Assembly (NCBI GenBank): GCA_037974965.1
Contig: JBBPFI010000003.1
Location: forward strand, 62,001-126,000
Origin: Dacryopinax spathularia
Lineage: Eukaryota; Basidiomycota; Dacrymycetes; Dacrymycetales; Dacrymycetaceae
Direction of reading: 5' to 3'
DNA length: 64,000 nucleotides
Part shown: one piece after another, positions 1-11,713 of the stretch
How positions within the stretch are numbered: position 1 is the first letter of the stretch
Layout of the letters: each line of letters starts with the position of its first letter
Notes under the pieces: model-generated
Told to the model about the DNA's origin: nothing
Databases searched by the model: none
What the model saw: the letters and a program-made list of their open reading frames with translations, nothing else
Made by a program: the position numbers and the translations under genes

Positions 1-689
1 GCGATAGCTCATGTGCAGTCCTGGGGATACATCAACACTGTTTTGTACGACCATCCAGGTTCGAGCGCTCACCTTAAATGTTCCAGAGCAAGGTCGGGTC
101 GGGAGACGGCGGACATGATGTAGGCCGAAGCGAGGTCTGGGTTCATCAATGTCAGCATAACAAGATCCCTCTTCATCACACAGGGTCCTACTGGTATGAG
201 CATCAGCGCTCCTCGGCTCCATCTCGATTGACTCGAGCCATGCTTCTATTGCTGCGTCGTAATTCTCTGCGATGGATGCATGAGCCTCACCGGTAGGTCG
301 GTCCTGACGACACGACTAACTGGCATGATACCGAATAACACCAAGATTATACAGCGTATGTGCAGTTCGCCGTATTTGCACGCTTCGCTCGTAGCACTTG
401 GTTGCGCCTTCAAGATCACCTTCTTCGAGCTTGCGTGTGCCCTCCTCGAGGGCTTTGATAGCTTCTGCATCGGTCGGGTCGACAAAAGAGGGTGTTCCAG
501 CCGTTGAGGAGGCAAATCCTTGACGAATGACGTGTATCAACATCCCACAGCAAGTCCCAGAAAGACGGATTTACGGTAATGAAATACACTAGAAGCTCGA
601 GTGGCCCTTGAGAGGGTCGGTCGGGTTGTCCTTGCTACAGCGCGAACAGTATGACGAGCAGCAGAAGAGCAAATAATCCGAGAAAGCAT
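1..689 (-). CDS. Mitochondrial TPR-repeat protein, 5' part only
   Basis: Tetratricopeptide protein that probably sits in mitochondria; its substrate is unknown. The start at 689 opens an Arg/Ser/Ala-rich stretch with no acidic residues (MLSRIICSS..., then RAVARTTRPTLSRATR), typical of a mitochondrial presequence, followed by a short hydrophobic run. A 56-nt intron at about 519-574 keeps frame into FASSTAGTPSFVDPTDAEAI and a TPR unit (EEGDLEGATKCYERSVQIR, HTLYNLGVIRY). Further exons carry NYDAAIEAWLESIEMEPRS and DLASAYIMSAV, the next TPR helices, so at least three introns are present. The boundaries of the second intron (about 250-340) are unclear. The gene leaves the window at base 1, so the C-terminus is missing. 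Codons further upstream of 689 are not ATG. Confidence 0.6.
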
Positions 690-1071
690 TGCTTCCAAGT
701 TTTTCAGGCGACCAGAATGCTTCACAATAGGTTTGACAGTATTTTAGAGGGTATCCAGAGGTAAAATCGTACTCAGATCGGCAGAACAGTCAAGCAGATA
801 AATGTGGATTTCGAAGGTGCGGACAAGGACAGGCTCTCGGGAAGTTGCGGTTGAAGTCAAGGGACACGAACTTTTTGGTTCCGCGGCTGAACCCCTGACT
901 TCTTGCAACGACCTTCCCGGCGGTGATGATCACGCGCAACATCGACTTATGTCGCCACAAATCCACGAAACGCATTATCAAAAGGACAATCGCCTCCCAC
1001 GATCCCATACGAATTGATTGCAGATTCGGGTATGCCATGTACAAGAGAATAGATAGCTAGCCCAATTCTCC
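690..1071. other. Intergenic, no gene seen
   Basis: Promoter side of the TPR gene and 3' side of MSC2. Only short overlapping frames without family features; I see no RNA gene or repeat here. Confidence 0.5.
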
Positions 1072-4000
1072 TCAACCAGCAAGGAGTTTCGGTCTACACG
1101 AGCAAAACGGCTGCCCGACACTCCCCTCAACCTGCACGCTCAGCTCCTCCAACCCGTCCAGCTTGCCCTTGAGCACCGTCTCGACTCTCCTTACGACTCT
1201 TTCCAGGTCCGCATAGCCCGTCTTCTGCACTGAATGTGGTCCGCCCGGGTCGCGTGATGCTCCGTTGGGTGAGAGCTGGATATGGATCGTCCCGATGAGA
1301 GTGACGGCGTCCTTAGGCCAAAATCGGGCGGCGCTATAGCTCGCCAGACCCTCAACAGCGCTCAGCTCGCTCAGCGCTTGCCTTATCTCGGCCTCCCTGT
1401 CCGAGCCCACGTCGAGCGCTAGTACGCGGCCAGCGTCGATCACGAGCGGGATGACGGATGCGGCGATGAGGACGGCGATAAATATCGATGCTATGGGGTC
1501 GAAGCCGTTCCACCCGTAGAACTTGATGAGGAGGGTGGAGATGATCACTCCGACCGAGCCCAGAGTATCCTGTGCATTGCCATCCTCAGTACGATGTACA
1601 CGTAGATGGAAGGGGATGCTTACAGCCATGACGTGCAAGAACACTCCGCGCATATTATGACTATGCCCATGGTCGTGTCCATGCGAATGCCCTGCGCCAT
1701 GTGAATGACCTGCATGCGAGTGGCCGCCGTGCGAATGATCATGCCCATGATCGTGCCCATCATGCGCATGCTTCTCCCCATGCTCGTGCTCGTGGTCATG
1801 CTCATGCTCGTGGTCATGTTCGGCATGATCATGCTCATGCACATGCACATGCTCTGCAAAACTCGGCACCCTCGGCGTCTTAAGAAAATGGTTCACCTCG
1901 TTCGGCGGACTCAGGTCGATCGGCTGGTCCAGCACGCCGCCCTTCCCAGCAGGCACACTTCCATTCACGGCAACTAGCCCGCTTCCTCCGCGAGAAGAAG
2001 GATGTCCGTTCCCCAGGTTGAGCGACGCGGGCCGGTGCCCATGTGAGTGTGAGTGTGAGTGTGAGTGGGGGGAGTGCGGGGCGTGCGGGGTGCGGATGGG
2101 CGTGGGGGAGTCGTCTAGCGCTGTGATGTCACTTTCCATCCCTGGCGAGTCTTGGTGGACGTGGGCGTGTCCGTTCGGGGTGTGGTGGTGCGAATGCGAG
2201 TGTGAGTGGGGAGTCGCCTGACCATTTGCTTTTGCATGAGAATGTGCGTGGTCGTGATCGTGGTCGTGGTCGCATTTCTCGTCATGCTCATGCGAATGAT
2301 CATGATGATGCCCCTCATGCTCATGATCGCATTTCTCGTCGTGTACGTGGGCATGTCCATTGATCTTGTCCTGATCGTGGGAATGTCCGTGCCCGTGATC
2401 ATGGGCGTGTGAATGCCCATGCGCATGATCGTGTTCATGCCCCTTGTCCGGCGACTGGAGATGATCATCATGCGAATGCGGATGCAGCGCATGATGGTGG
2501 TCGTGCTGTCCCATCACGGTATATCAGCATCTCCTTCATCTCAACGAACCGTGTCAAAGGAGGCAAAGAGCAAGGAAAACAAAGGCTCGCGGCGAAAGCG
2601 CGAGAGCCAGAGAGAGAGGGGAGAGACACAGAAAGGAAGGAACAGAGAGAGGCGGAGAGAAGAGATGACGCACGCCATGCGAATGCCCATGATGATGATG
2701 CCCATGTCCCCCCGTCGCGACCATCCCAAACAAATTAACCCCCAACCCGCCCAAACTAACCAACAACAGCTGGTTCGTATTCATCTCCGGCGGGTCCAGC
2801 AACCTCTGCACAGCCTCAAAGACGATAAACACACTGATGAGGATGAGGAAGATGCCGTTCGCAAAGCCCGAGAGGGTCTCGATCCGGCCGTAGCCGTATG
2901 TGTAGGTGCTGTTGGGGCGCCATTTGGCCATGACGGATGCTGTGAGGCCGAGGGCGATCGAGAGGCAGTCGAAGGCCATGTGGATTGCTGGGGTGGGGTG
3001 GGGTGGGGGGGTTAGCAAGGAAGGTGTAGGAAGAGTGAGAAAGAAAGGCGCACCATCCGAAATCAACCCCAAACTATTCGTCCAAACCCCCCAAACCATC
3101 TGCACGCCCATATACCCCAAATTAACCAGCAAAAACAAGAAGATCCGGCGGGACTCCGGGTGGTTCCAGATATGTGTTAGGTAGGTGCGGATTAGGTGCA
3201 GGGTCTGGTTGGCGGCTTTTTGGGGGGGGAGGGGGGTGGGGTTCGTTGTTTGTCTTAGGGCTGCGCGGGGGAAGGGGTTAGCTGGGTTGGAGGAGGGAGG
3301 AGAGGGAAGGGGAGGGGAGGGGAGGGGAGGGGGACGGACCGTAGAGCAGGATGGAGAAGAGGAGGATGTCGAGTATCCCCGGCGGGCGGCGGAACGCCAA
3401 CGCGCCAAACAACCCCGCCAGAGCCGAGTACGTGCAGAACGCGAGTGTCGAGTGGGGCTTTGCAGGGAGGAGGTCGGCGATGCTCGATTTTGTGTATGGG
3501 GCGAGGAGGTGGGAGGCGGCGAGGGGGAAGAAGAGGGGGAGGAGTGTTGTGGGCGGGACGGGGGGGATGAGGCCCTGCGTGGTGGGACGGAGGTTAGCGG
3601 TGGCTCGGGAAGGGGAAGGGGGGACGTACGAAGAGTGTGCTGATGAATGCTATTGCTAGCGCTATGAGTGCTGCTCCGAACGAGGCGTGCGCACTGCTGG
3701 AAGGGACGAAACGTTTTCTCGCATAGACGCAGGCTGCGAACCCCGCTACGCAGGCGTACGTGAGCAACGAGGAAGGGTGGGCGAACCCTGGGCGTGAGAA
3801 CCGGGACAGGACGACAATGAGGATAGGAGCGAGTAGTAGGCGAGCTTCGGGTATCTGCTTATCCCGATCAGGTACGATCTCGCAGGATTGAATGGGGTTA
3901 CGGACATTCGGCACGAGCGTAACCAGTTGGACGAACTGCGTAAGGAGCACCACCCTGTCATCCTGGTAAGCAACCAACGTCCGGAAGGGCAAAGGCGGGA

Positions 4001-4557
4001 AGCACGCACTTAACGGCACTCAACCCCCCTAACATCCCCAGCCCACACAGCACCTCCCCAAACCTCAACACGCTCTCCACCGCCCCACTCCCCACTCCCA
4101 CTCCCACTCCTGCCGTCGGCCTCAGCAGTCCCTGCACAGGACTCTCCCCCTTCTTCCCCCTCCCCCCTCTCCGAACGACCCTTCCCAAGCCCAACTCCAT
4201 CCCCGCTTGCGCCACGCACACCCCTAGGCTGGTCCAGATTATCCCGGCATCTTTGTCCACCAGCCAGAGTTTGCCCATGTGTGCCGATACCGCCAGGAGG
4301 GAAGCACTACAGACGAGCAACAACAACAGTTCTGGTGGAAGCGTTCTTCGTGCTGAGGGTGGGAGACCGGAGATGGAGATTGATCTTGCGCCTCTTGAGT
4401 GTCCTTGCGCGTATGGTGGCGCCAAGGAACTGGGGAAAGAAGGGTATGACGGGAAGGAAGAAGAGGAGTTTGGGTCGGTGAGGGTAGGGAAAGAAGAGGT
4501 GAAGGGTGTACCGAGTGAGACTGATAGTCTGCCACGCGTGTGGGCGGGGGCGTACAT
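1072..4557 (-). CDS. MSC2: Msc2-type cation diffusion facilitator (zinc transporter of ER/Golgi)
   Basis: Zn2+/H+ exchanger of the CDF family, closest in layout to yeast Msc2, fission-yeast Cis4 and ZnT5, which load zinc into the ER and Golgi. The N-terminal half has many hydrophobic segments; the CDF core follows with LGLISD, MAFDCLSIALGL and TYGYGRIETLSGFANGIF. After TM4 comes a His-rich loop of about 290 residues with more than 80 His in HxH runs (bases about 1640-2510), then DTLGSVGVIISTL with the second metal-site Asp and a C-terminal cytosolic domain. Six introns fit, e.g. 1570-1623 and 2506-2673; one GC-rich intron holds a GGGAGG-type repeat (3300-3340). I start at the ATG at 4557; the frame stays open upstream without another ATG, so an extra 5' exon is possible. 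It is divergent from RPC17. Confidence 0.88.
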
Positions 4558-5055
4558 CCTCCCTCGTCTTCGTGGGTTATAAGCGTCGAGCGGTGCGGTA
4601 ATGGTACGGCGGGACGGAGGGACGGTGGGCAAGGAGAGGGATGGAGCGACGCGCTCGATAGTGTCTTGCAACTGACGCGATATTACGCGCTGTTCCGACG
4701 GACCATACTCCACCCACTGATGCGCGCCAATCTCCCAGCTATCAAGCAAGGCAAGGCAAGGCTCCAACAACCCTACAAGCCACGAATAAGAAAGAAGAAG
4801 TCAAAGCGAGCGGCGACGATGGGCGATGGGCGATAAATCAGCGAGTGATGGACAGAGTGCGCGGTGGGTGCGGTGGCTACCAGCGCTTGGCATTGGATTG
4901 GGAAGGGAGGGATCGCGTTCGGCGTTTGCAATAGATCCCGGAGAAGCACGTTCTGAATCATGAAGTGCTCAGGGTTCACGCGTAACCCTAACAAGAACTT
5001 TTGGCAGGAGAGTGTTGGGCAGCGAGAGCAGTGAGAGGTTGTCAGAGGGGCGATC
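4558..5055. promoter_or_regulatory. Shared divergent promoter region, MSC2 / RPC17
   Basis: About 500 bp between two gene starts pointing away from each other. No convincing TATA box; I see no other gene. It could hold a 5' exon of MSC2. Confidence 0.4.
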
Positions 5056-5845
5056 ATGGAGGTACGTCGTCCTGCTACTCACTGAAGGGACTAAGTTGTT
5101 CATGAAGAGCGTTACAGGTCGCCAACCCCCGCGCCGCCTTCCTCTCAAACCACGAAGTCCTCACCCTCCTCACATCCCTCGACAGCGCCGCCCTCTCCCC
5201 CTCCGCACCCATAGCATACGCCTCCCTCCCCGCAAACCTCCGGCAGATCACCACCGAGACCCGTGCATACCTCACTTCAAAACACGTCGATGCCGGGGAA
5301 CAGACGGACGAGAGTGTCCGGATGCTCGTGGAGGGTCTTAAGGACTTGGGACTGACCAAGGCCGAGAAACTGCAGGTTGTTAACCTCATGCCTACTACGA
5401 TGGTCGTCCTGTACACCGTAAGTCCGCGTCCTACTTCCTCCTCCATTTACAGATTCGCCCTTGTTCTTTGCGTCTACGCGTATTACTCGACGAGGAAGCG
5501 TGCTGACGTGGAAGGCAGATAATCGAAGACTTCGAATATCGTTTCCCAGGCGAATCAGCCAACCAGATCCTCGCCCTCGTCTCTCAATCCCAGGCGCTCG
5601 CCTCCCAAGCCCTCGCCTCCTCTCGCCCGTCCCAGGCTTCTCCCTTCGCCCGCGAAGCAGGGGAAGGAGGAGAGGGAGGGGGGGAGGGGTTGTTCTTGCC
5701 GGATGACGAGGTCGATGTTGCTGGGCAACAGCGAGGGGGGGAGACGGAGACGGAGGAGGTGATTGGGGAGGGGGACTGGATGGACGACCTGGCTGGGCCG
5801 GAGGAGGGGGGGTATGAGCTTGACGAGGAGCGGGACGGGGACTAA
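5056..5845 (+). CDS. RPC17: RNA polymerase III subunit Rpc17 (RPC9/CGRP-RCP)
   Basis: Stalk subunit of RNA polymerase III, pairing with Rpc25 and contacting TFIIIB, so it serves tRNA and 5S synthesis in the nucleus. Exon 1 is only ATGGAG (5056-5061), followed by a 56-nt intron (5062-5117). Exon 2 gives VANPRAAFLSNHEVLTLL and LTKAEKLQVVNLMPTTMVVLYT, the family hallmark. A second intron at 5418-5518 leads to IIEDFEYRFPGE, the conserved C-terminal helix of the HRDC-like domain. The family usually ends about there; this protein adds roughly 85 residues of Ser/Ala- and Gly/Glu-rich acidic tail ending in DEERDGD. Splice phases agree at both introns, which supports the tiny first exon. Confidence 0.9.
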
Positions 5846-6267
5846 CTTTCCCCCTGAGGTGGGGTTCGAATATCTCCGCCTAGATCTCAGGGGGAGGCGT
5901 GCGAGGTGCTAGACTATTTGCAGGCATATGTACCAATATAATTCACACGATGCTTTCTCCGCCGTGGCTCCTTCAGCCCGAGTTCACGGGCGGACTGCGC
6001 GGGTGCATATAAACATCGATAGGATTAGAAACGCTCATATCCCCCCTCGGGACCGTCTACACTTCATCACGCGTGCACGCCGAAAAAATCAGTGCGAGTG
6101 CACACATCCATTAAAAGTCTTGTGGTATCCAGGAAATCAATCATGCGAACGAAACGGAACGGAACTGGACGATGTGAGAAGGTGGGAAACAAAAGAAGGC
6201 GAGGGATGGATCGAGAGAAGAGCATGCTTGGTCGTGAGTTAGGTTAGGATTGTCCGCTGCGCGGTGT
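5846..6267. other. Convergent 3' region, RPC17 / KAP123
   Basis: Two genes end facing each other. AT content is higher than in the coding flanks (for example near 5925-6010), as expected for 3' UTRs and poly(A) sites. No gene seen. Confidence 0.5.
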
Positions 6268-9200
6268 CTAAGCGATCGCCTGTGCCAGCCCGGCGGCCGC
6301 GACCTTGTCGGGCACGACCTGGTTCAGGTGCCTTACGAGGGCGATGAGCGCCGCACGGGTGTCGTCGTCTATCTCGCTTTCTCCAGCGGGCACGAGCACA
6401 TAATGGAAGACGGCTAGCAGCGTATCCCAGTACGGCTCCAGCAGCGCCGGCGACGCCTGCGCAAGATGAACGATCGCCTTGAACACAGGCTTGTTCTCCT
6501 GCGTGTCGTTCTTCAGCGGCAGGGCAGCAATGAGCGCCGGCAAGACCTGCTCGAGCGGGACGGCAGAGGTGTTCTTCAGCAGCATACGGGCGACCGCGCC
6601 GCACGCGTTGTCCCGCGCGTTCAGGACGGATCCGGAGGCGCCTTCGGGCAGCTGGAAGAAGGGTTGCAGGCCGCGGAGGATGTTGAGGAACTGGCTGGAG
6701 GTGTCGACTTCGCTGTTCTCCACCAGCACACCAAGCGCGTAGGCAGCATTTGAGCGCACTTCCGCCTCCTCGTCCGCGAGCGCAGGGTACAGGATCGTAA
6801 ATAACGCCTCGGTGAACTCGGTAACAGCAGACCCCATAGCACCGATGATCTCGCCGAACGTGCCGATAGATGCCGACCGGTCCGTAAGGCTGTGGCCCTT
6901 CCCTGCATACTGAGCGATGAGAGGGAGGAACTTGGGGAAAGCGGTCTTGAAGTCCGCCGCGTAGGCATGTGCGAGCCCGGCAACCAGATCCATCGCTGCG
7001 CTCGTAAGGATCGAGTCGAACTCGGCTTGGTCTTCGATCCCGTCGTCGTCGCCCACTTCATCTACGTCTGGGTCTTCCTGGCATTTATGCGAGCGGCTGA
7101 GGACGGCAACGGCGAGGTTGGCCACGGCGTCGCCGTGACTGCCGAGCACGGTGGGTCCGAAGCTGGTTAGGAGCTCGGCGATGCTGCTGCATACCGTTGC
7201 GATGGTCGACCTTACAACAGTGTCAGCGTTTGTTCTACAAAGAGGCGATTGTAGGATAGGATCAGACAAATGGAATAACGTTAGTCTCATGCGCCCTTGG
7301 GCGTCGAAGTGAGCTGAGTTAAAGGTTCTCATCAGAGAGAAATGGTAGGAAACGCAGCTTACTTGTCCTCTTCTTCCGGAGTGATGTCCATGATAGACTC
7401 TATGGCCACATCGCGAATCTTGACGACGTTGTCATGCAGAGGTGGCTACCCACCATCCAATCAGCATCTGTCTCGATTTGAACGGGGCAGAAAACGAGCA
7501 CGCACCGATGGCTGGCCGGGTATCCACTCATAGTTTGCCAGAACGTAGAACGTCCGCACATACTCGCACAAACTCTGCACAGCAGCCTTCTTGATCCCCT
7601 CATAAAAGTGGTCGAGCAACATGACGAGCACCTCGAGCGAGCTCTCCACAAATGGCAAGAAGGGGACTTTGACATTAGTAAATATCTGACCGAGCGCGTC
7701 GGCCGCGATCTCCTTCTCGACCGCTTGCGCCGAGGAGACCGTCATGAACTCTTCGATCTCGTTGGCGGCGCTTTCGCGTCCGTCGACGTCGACGTCTTCG
7801 TCCGACTTGATCACGAGCGGGGCTTCGGCTGTGCCGTTGCCCGCAGTGACAGCACCGTTCTCTCCTGCAGCGGGAGCGTCGTCGTCGTCGTCCCCGAACG
7901 CACGTTCCTCCGCCGCGCAGCTCTTGATGAGCGCGGGAACGACCGTAGGCAGGTACGGCTCCATAAGGTCGGGGAAGACGCGAGCCATAACGATGAAGAA
8001 GAGGAAGTTGCACTCGTTTATCCGGCTCGAATCGAGCTTGAGCCCGTCGATCGCCTGCTGCATCATCGGCTCAAAGTAGGGGCGGAACGCTTCGGGCCCA
8101 ACAGCCTCAGCGAGCGTACCAGCAGTATCAACAGCGATACTGCGCAGGTCGAGGTCGGCTTCTTCCGTCAGGAGGAAACAGGGCTCGATGCGCCGCATGA
8201 ACTCGGGGAAGTAGGGGATAAAGCGGGCTTTGGAGGCGTGCGCGGCAGAACCGATCGCACCGATCAGCGTGGTCTGCAGCTTGCGGTCCGCGGTCTCCAG
8301 GAGCTGGATGAGCTGGACCATGAGCTGGTCGAGGTAGGGCAGGATATGGTCGCCCAGGCATTCGAGGTACGAGTCCAGGGCCTGGCACGCGGTCGCCAAT
8401 GTCTCTTTCTCCCCCATGAGACGAATGATAGCGGGCAGGAAGACTTCGTGCCTCTCGGCAGCTTCGTCGCCCAGGTACTCGCACACGCACCCGAGGGCGA
8501 TGCAGGCTGCTTTCCGCACGCGCCATTCGGGGTCGACAAGGCCCGCGTCGAGGAACGGCCACAGGTTGTTCATGTGTGGCCGGATGAACTCGGAGCATCC
8601 CTCAATCGCGACGCCGAACGCGACCATAGCGCATTTTCGCTGTGCCGGGTCGGGCGAGGCGACGTAGTTTGTCACGAGCTGGTGCAGGGTGGGGAAGACG
8701 AGTGTGGGCGGGAAGGTCGTGGCGAGAGTGTCGATAGTGCGGAAACACAGCCGGCACGGATTGTCCTCGTCGTCCTCGTCTGGCTCGTCCTCGCACCCGA
8801 TGGGCATAACCCGCTCGAGGATCGTCTTGGCCATCCCGAGCGACTGCAGCTTGTTCTTCCTGTATTTGATCGTCCATACCAAGGCGTTGAGCGCCATGAC
8901 ACGAATTTCAGACTCGACGTCCTTGTCCGCCGCAGCGGTGAGGAAGAAGTCGACGAGGTCAGGCAGAGATTTCCCGATCAGAGGAACGTCAAGTATCAGG
9001 AGTGTCTCCACAACGTCGAACAGGTGCTTCGCTCCGTCCGTGTTGGCGGAAGCGACGCAGTCCCGGAGCACAGCGACGATGAGCGGGAACAGGCCCTGGA
9101 ACAACCTGATCTGCGCCTTCTCCTCCGTCTCGATAAACTGGGCGAGCATGCCAAGCGCACGAACGGTCGTGACGCGCACCTCCATGCTCTCCGGATCCTG

Positions 9201-9966
9201 GAGCAGCTGGCCGAACAGCTCATACACATGCTGCTCGTTGCCCTGGAACGGCTCGGCGACGCTGTCCGTCAAGGAATACAGGATGAACGCGCCGATCTCG
9301 CGTGTTGAGGCTTGTGGGGCCGTAGCGGCCTGGTACACCCATGGCAGGAGCTCGGGCCACGTCTTCTCCGGTACTTCGTGGCTCGCGATCGCGGCGATCA
9401 CACGGGCCACTGTATGCCGTACAATGGAGCTGCACCCCTGTATCAGCTCTTCCGCCTGATACCACCCGATAGAAAGGAGACGCACATCTGCTCATGGACC
9501 GCCACCTGAAGGATCTTCGACTTGATCTCCTGCCTGATCTCGAGCTGGTTCTGGATCCACAGCTTGCCACCCCCCGCGGACACGCGTTTCCTCAGTTCGA
9601 CACCCGCTAGTTGCCGGACCTATCCGGGCATCAGCCTTCAGGTTCACCCAAAACGTATTCATTGAGGGGACGTACACCAGCATCTTGTGACGAGAGCAGA
9701 ATTTGGAAGAGCGCAGGCACGCACTGCGGATCCTTATAGTACTGCTGCGAGAGCGCTGCCGTAGCCTACATCCAACAGAAATAGCATCAGCATACGCAGC
9801 ACAAATGACGCATATAAGAGGGTACTGACCGCTTTTAGGTGTGTTGTATCTGTTGAGCTGCTCAGCGTCTCGAGGAGCGCATGGAGGCTGTTGACGAAAT
9901 TGGGCTGTGGTGCATATACTCAGTCTGCTGTCTCAGATTTCGCGATGACATTTGGCTTACATCCAT
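6268..9966 (-). CDS. KAP123: Karyopherin beta, Kap123/importin-4 type
   Basis: Nuclear import receptor made of HEAT repeats. Yeast Kap123 carries ribosomal proteins and histones H3/H4 through the pore with Ran-GTP. The protein starts MDPNFVNSLHALLETL at the ATG at 9966, just two codons before a GTAAGC donor. The importin-beta N-terminal domain follows (AALSQQYYKDPQCVPALFQ, VRQLAGVELRKRV). The long central exon (7461-9485) is HEAT repeats throughout, with an acidic loop CEDEPDEDDEDNPC and a second one, GDDDDDAPAAGENG. A short exon (PPLHDNVVKIRDVAIESIM) and a last exon ending LAQAIA complete it. Total about 1090 residues, the usual family length. At least six introns. A 566-codon antisense frame over the long exon is a by-product of base composition. 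Confidence 0.93.
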
Positions 9967-11159
9967 GCTGGCCAAAAGAAAAGAGATGGGGTAAGGGGAA
10001 AGGGGAAGAGGGGAGTAAAGAGGGGAAAGGGAGGAGTGAAAGTGGCGCTTAGATGGTGCTGCAAATGAAAGAAAATCTTGTGGTCGGGGTCCTTGCGCAC
10101 CGCTCCTGCTGCTGCTGCTCTGCCGGGCGCGACCGTGACGATGAGGAGAGAGGGAAAGAAGAGGAGGAAGGGCCCTTGCGGTGAGAAGGGTGTGACAAGG
10201 CAAAGATGATGCGGACGGTGGCCGAGCTGTGAGAGATGGAGAGGGACGGTATGAACTTTTTTTCGTTCGCCCCTCAATTTCGCCTCGCACATCACACCCT
10301 TCTCCCAAATTTCATGCGCGTCCACGCGTAAGGGCGAAAAGGGGTGATTGCTCCCGCTCTTTGGGCGTGCAACGGGCGTCCCCTATTTCGGTAGGAGCCA
10401 CACTGCGGCAGTCTTGCTGAGGCTCTTCGGGGACCTCCCTTACGTTGAACCTTGTTTTCGGTCACAGCTATGGCCGGGCACTCCCTTGTTCTATTGTCCT
10501 ATTGATAGTGCCTTGACGCTGGAAAGATCCGGTGACTATTCTGCAAACTCTTGCTGTTAGGATCGGCAGCCTGAGAGTTCGTGGCCTCGGATGTGATGCG
10601 ACGTCTGATAGCAGCTCACACGGCAACCCAATGAACTTCATCATCTGGCCTTTGGCGACAATGCTGCGGGTACCAGGGCTTGGACTCTGGTTTCTCCTTC
10701 CTATAGCTGTATTTGCACATAATCTGGAAGTCCAATCTGTGGAACGCCGTTCTCTCCAGCTTATCCGGATCCTATCGATTCCAACAAGGTGCCTTCGATA
10801 ATGTGGAGGCTTACACCACCCACACGTCCCTCGAGCGCTAATCAGCCCTCCGGGCGCTTCCTGCTCAACACTAGAACAGTCAGTCACGGAGTGTACCCAC
10901 ATCATTCGAAGGTAGGAGGGCTCTTGGGTTCCCCGAATGCCAAATAAGGAAATAATCGAGCTCTGTTATGTAAGACCTACGAGATAACAGGGAAAACTAG
11001 AGGAGGGACTACGCATGAGACTGTTCGTAAGACCGTTCGATCGCGTTCGTAGAGACTGGAAGAGGGTGAGACGGTTCGTGGTAGGTGGTCGTGGAGGAAG
11101 ACCAGAGTGACGTCCGCTCGAACCCGCTGGTGATTATGCTGGCCTGGAGTGGGAGGCGC
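9967..11159. other. Intergenic 1.2 kb, no supported gene
   Basis: Upstream of KAP123 and downstream of the CYSTM gene. The first 350 bases are purine/pyrimidine biased (GGGAAAGG runs near 9990-10040), probably promoter and 5' UTR of KAP123. A minus-strand frame at 10468-10905 has no family features or believable exon structure. I see nothing else. Confidence 0.4.
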
Positions 11160-11713
11160 TCAGAAGCACATCTCGCAGCAATCTGTTCTCCCCTTCAGTT
11201 TCAAGAGGTGGGAGGAAGGTAGAAGAAAGGACGCACCCTCAGCACAGCAGCACAAACACATTCCAGCAAGACAAGCCATGCACGTCCCCGCGCCCGCACC
11301 GCCGCTCGACTGCTGGGGCGGAGGCGCCATCGGCTGCTGATACATCGGTTGTTGCTGTGGGTAATAACCCGGTTCTGTTCACACACTTGGTCAGCGGGTG
11401 TGGGAGGGAGAGGGAGGGGAGAGGAGAGGGGGGACGTACGACCGCCGGGCTGGTACGTCTGGCCGGGGGGAGGGGGGTAGTACCCTCCTTGACCGGGGGG
11501 AGGGCCGCCTTGCGGTGGGTAGTAGCCCTGCTTTGCTCGTTAGTGCGTACTCGAAGAGTGTGGAGATGGAGGGGGAGGGGACGTACGCCCTGCGGTTGGC
11601 CATATTGAGGGCCGTATTGAGGTCCGCCGCCGTAGTACTATACTTCTCGTCAGCGCCGCCGCCGGGCAGAATAGGAAGCACGCAATAAGAGGACATACAT
11701 CTTTGTTAGACAT
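11160..11713 (-). CDS. Small CYSTM-type protein (Gly/Pro/Tyr-rich, Cys-rich membrane tail)
   Basis: CYSTM proteins are short tail-anchored plasma-membrane proteins linked to stress and metal tolerance. Exon 1 encodes only MSNKD (ATG at 11713). Short exons follow with YYGGGPQYGPQYGQPQG, GYYPPQGGPPPGQGGYYPPP and YQQPMAPPPQQSS. The C-terminus is GAGTCMACLAGMCLCCCAE, joined across a last intron (phase 1, acceptor GAACAG) to DCCEMCF and the stop. That Gly/Pro/Gln/Tyr-rich head with a Cys-rich hydrophobic tail is the family pattern. About 95 residues with four or five introns, a high number for its size. Phases of the exons I checked agree. Confidence 0.75.

Noticed and set aside
1701-3015. Several Met/His-rich and Arg-rich frames on both strands
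   Set aside because: Shadows of the His-rich exon and GC-rich introns of MSC2.
7608-9308. 566-codon open frame on the plus strand
   Set aside because: Lies exactly antisense to the long KAP123 exon; caused by its codon bias, and has no family features.
10468-10905. 145-codon minus-strand frame
   Set aside because: No domain, no splice logic and poor codon use; uncalled.
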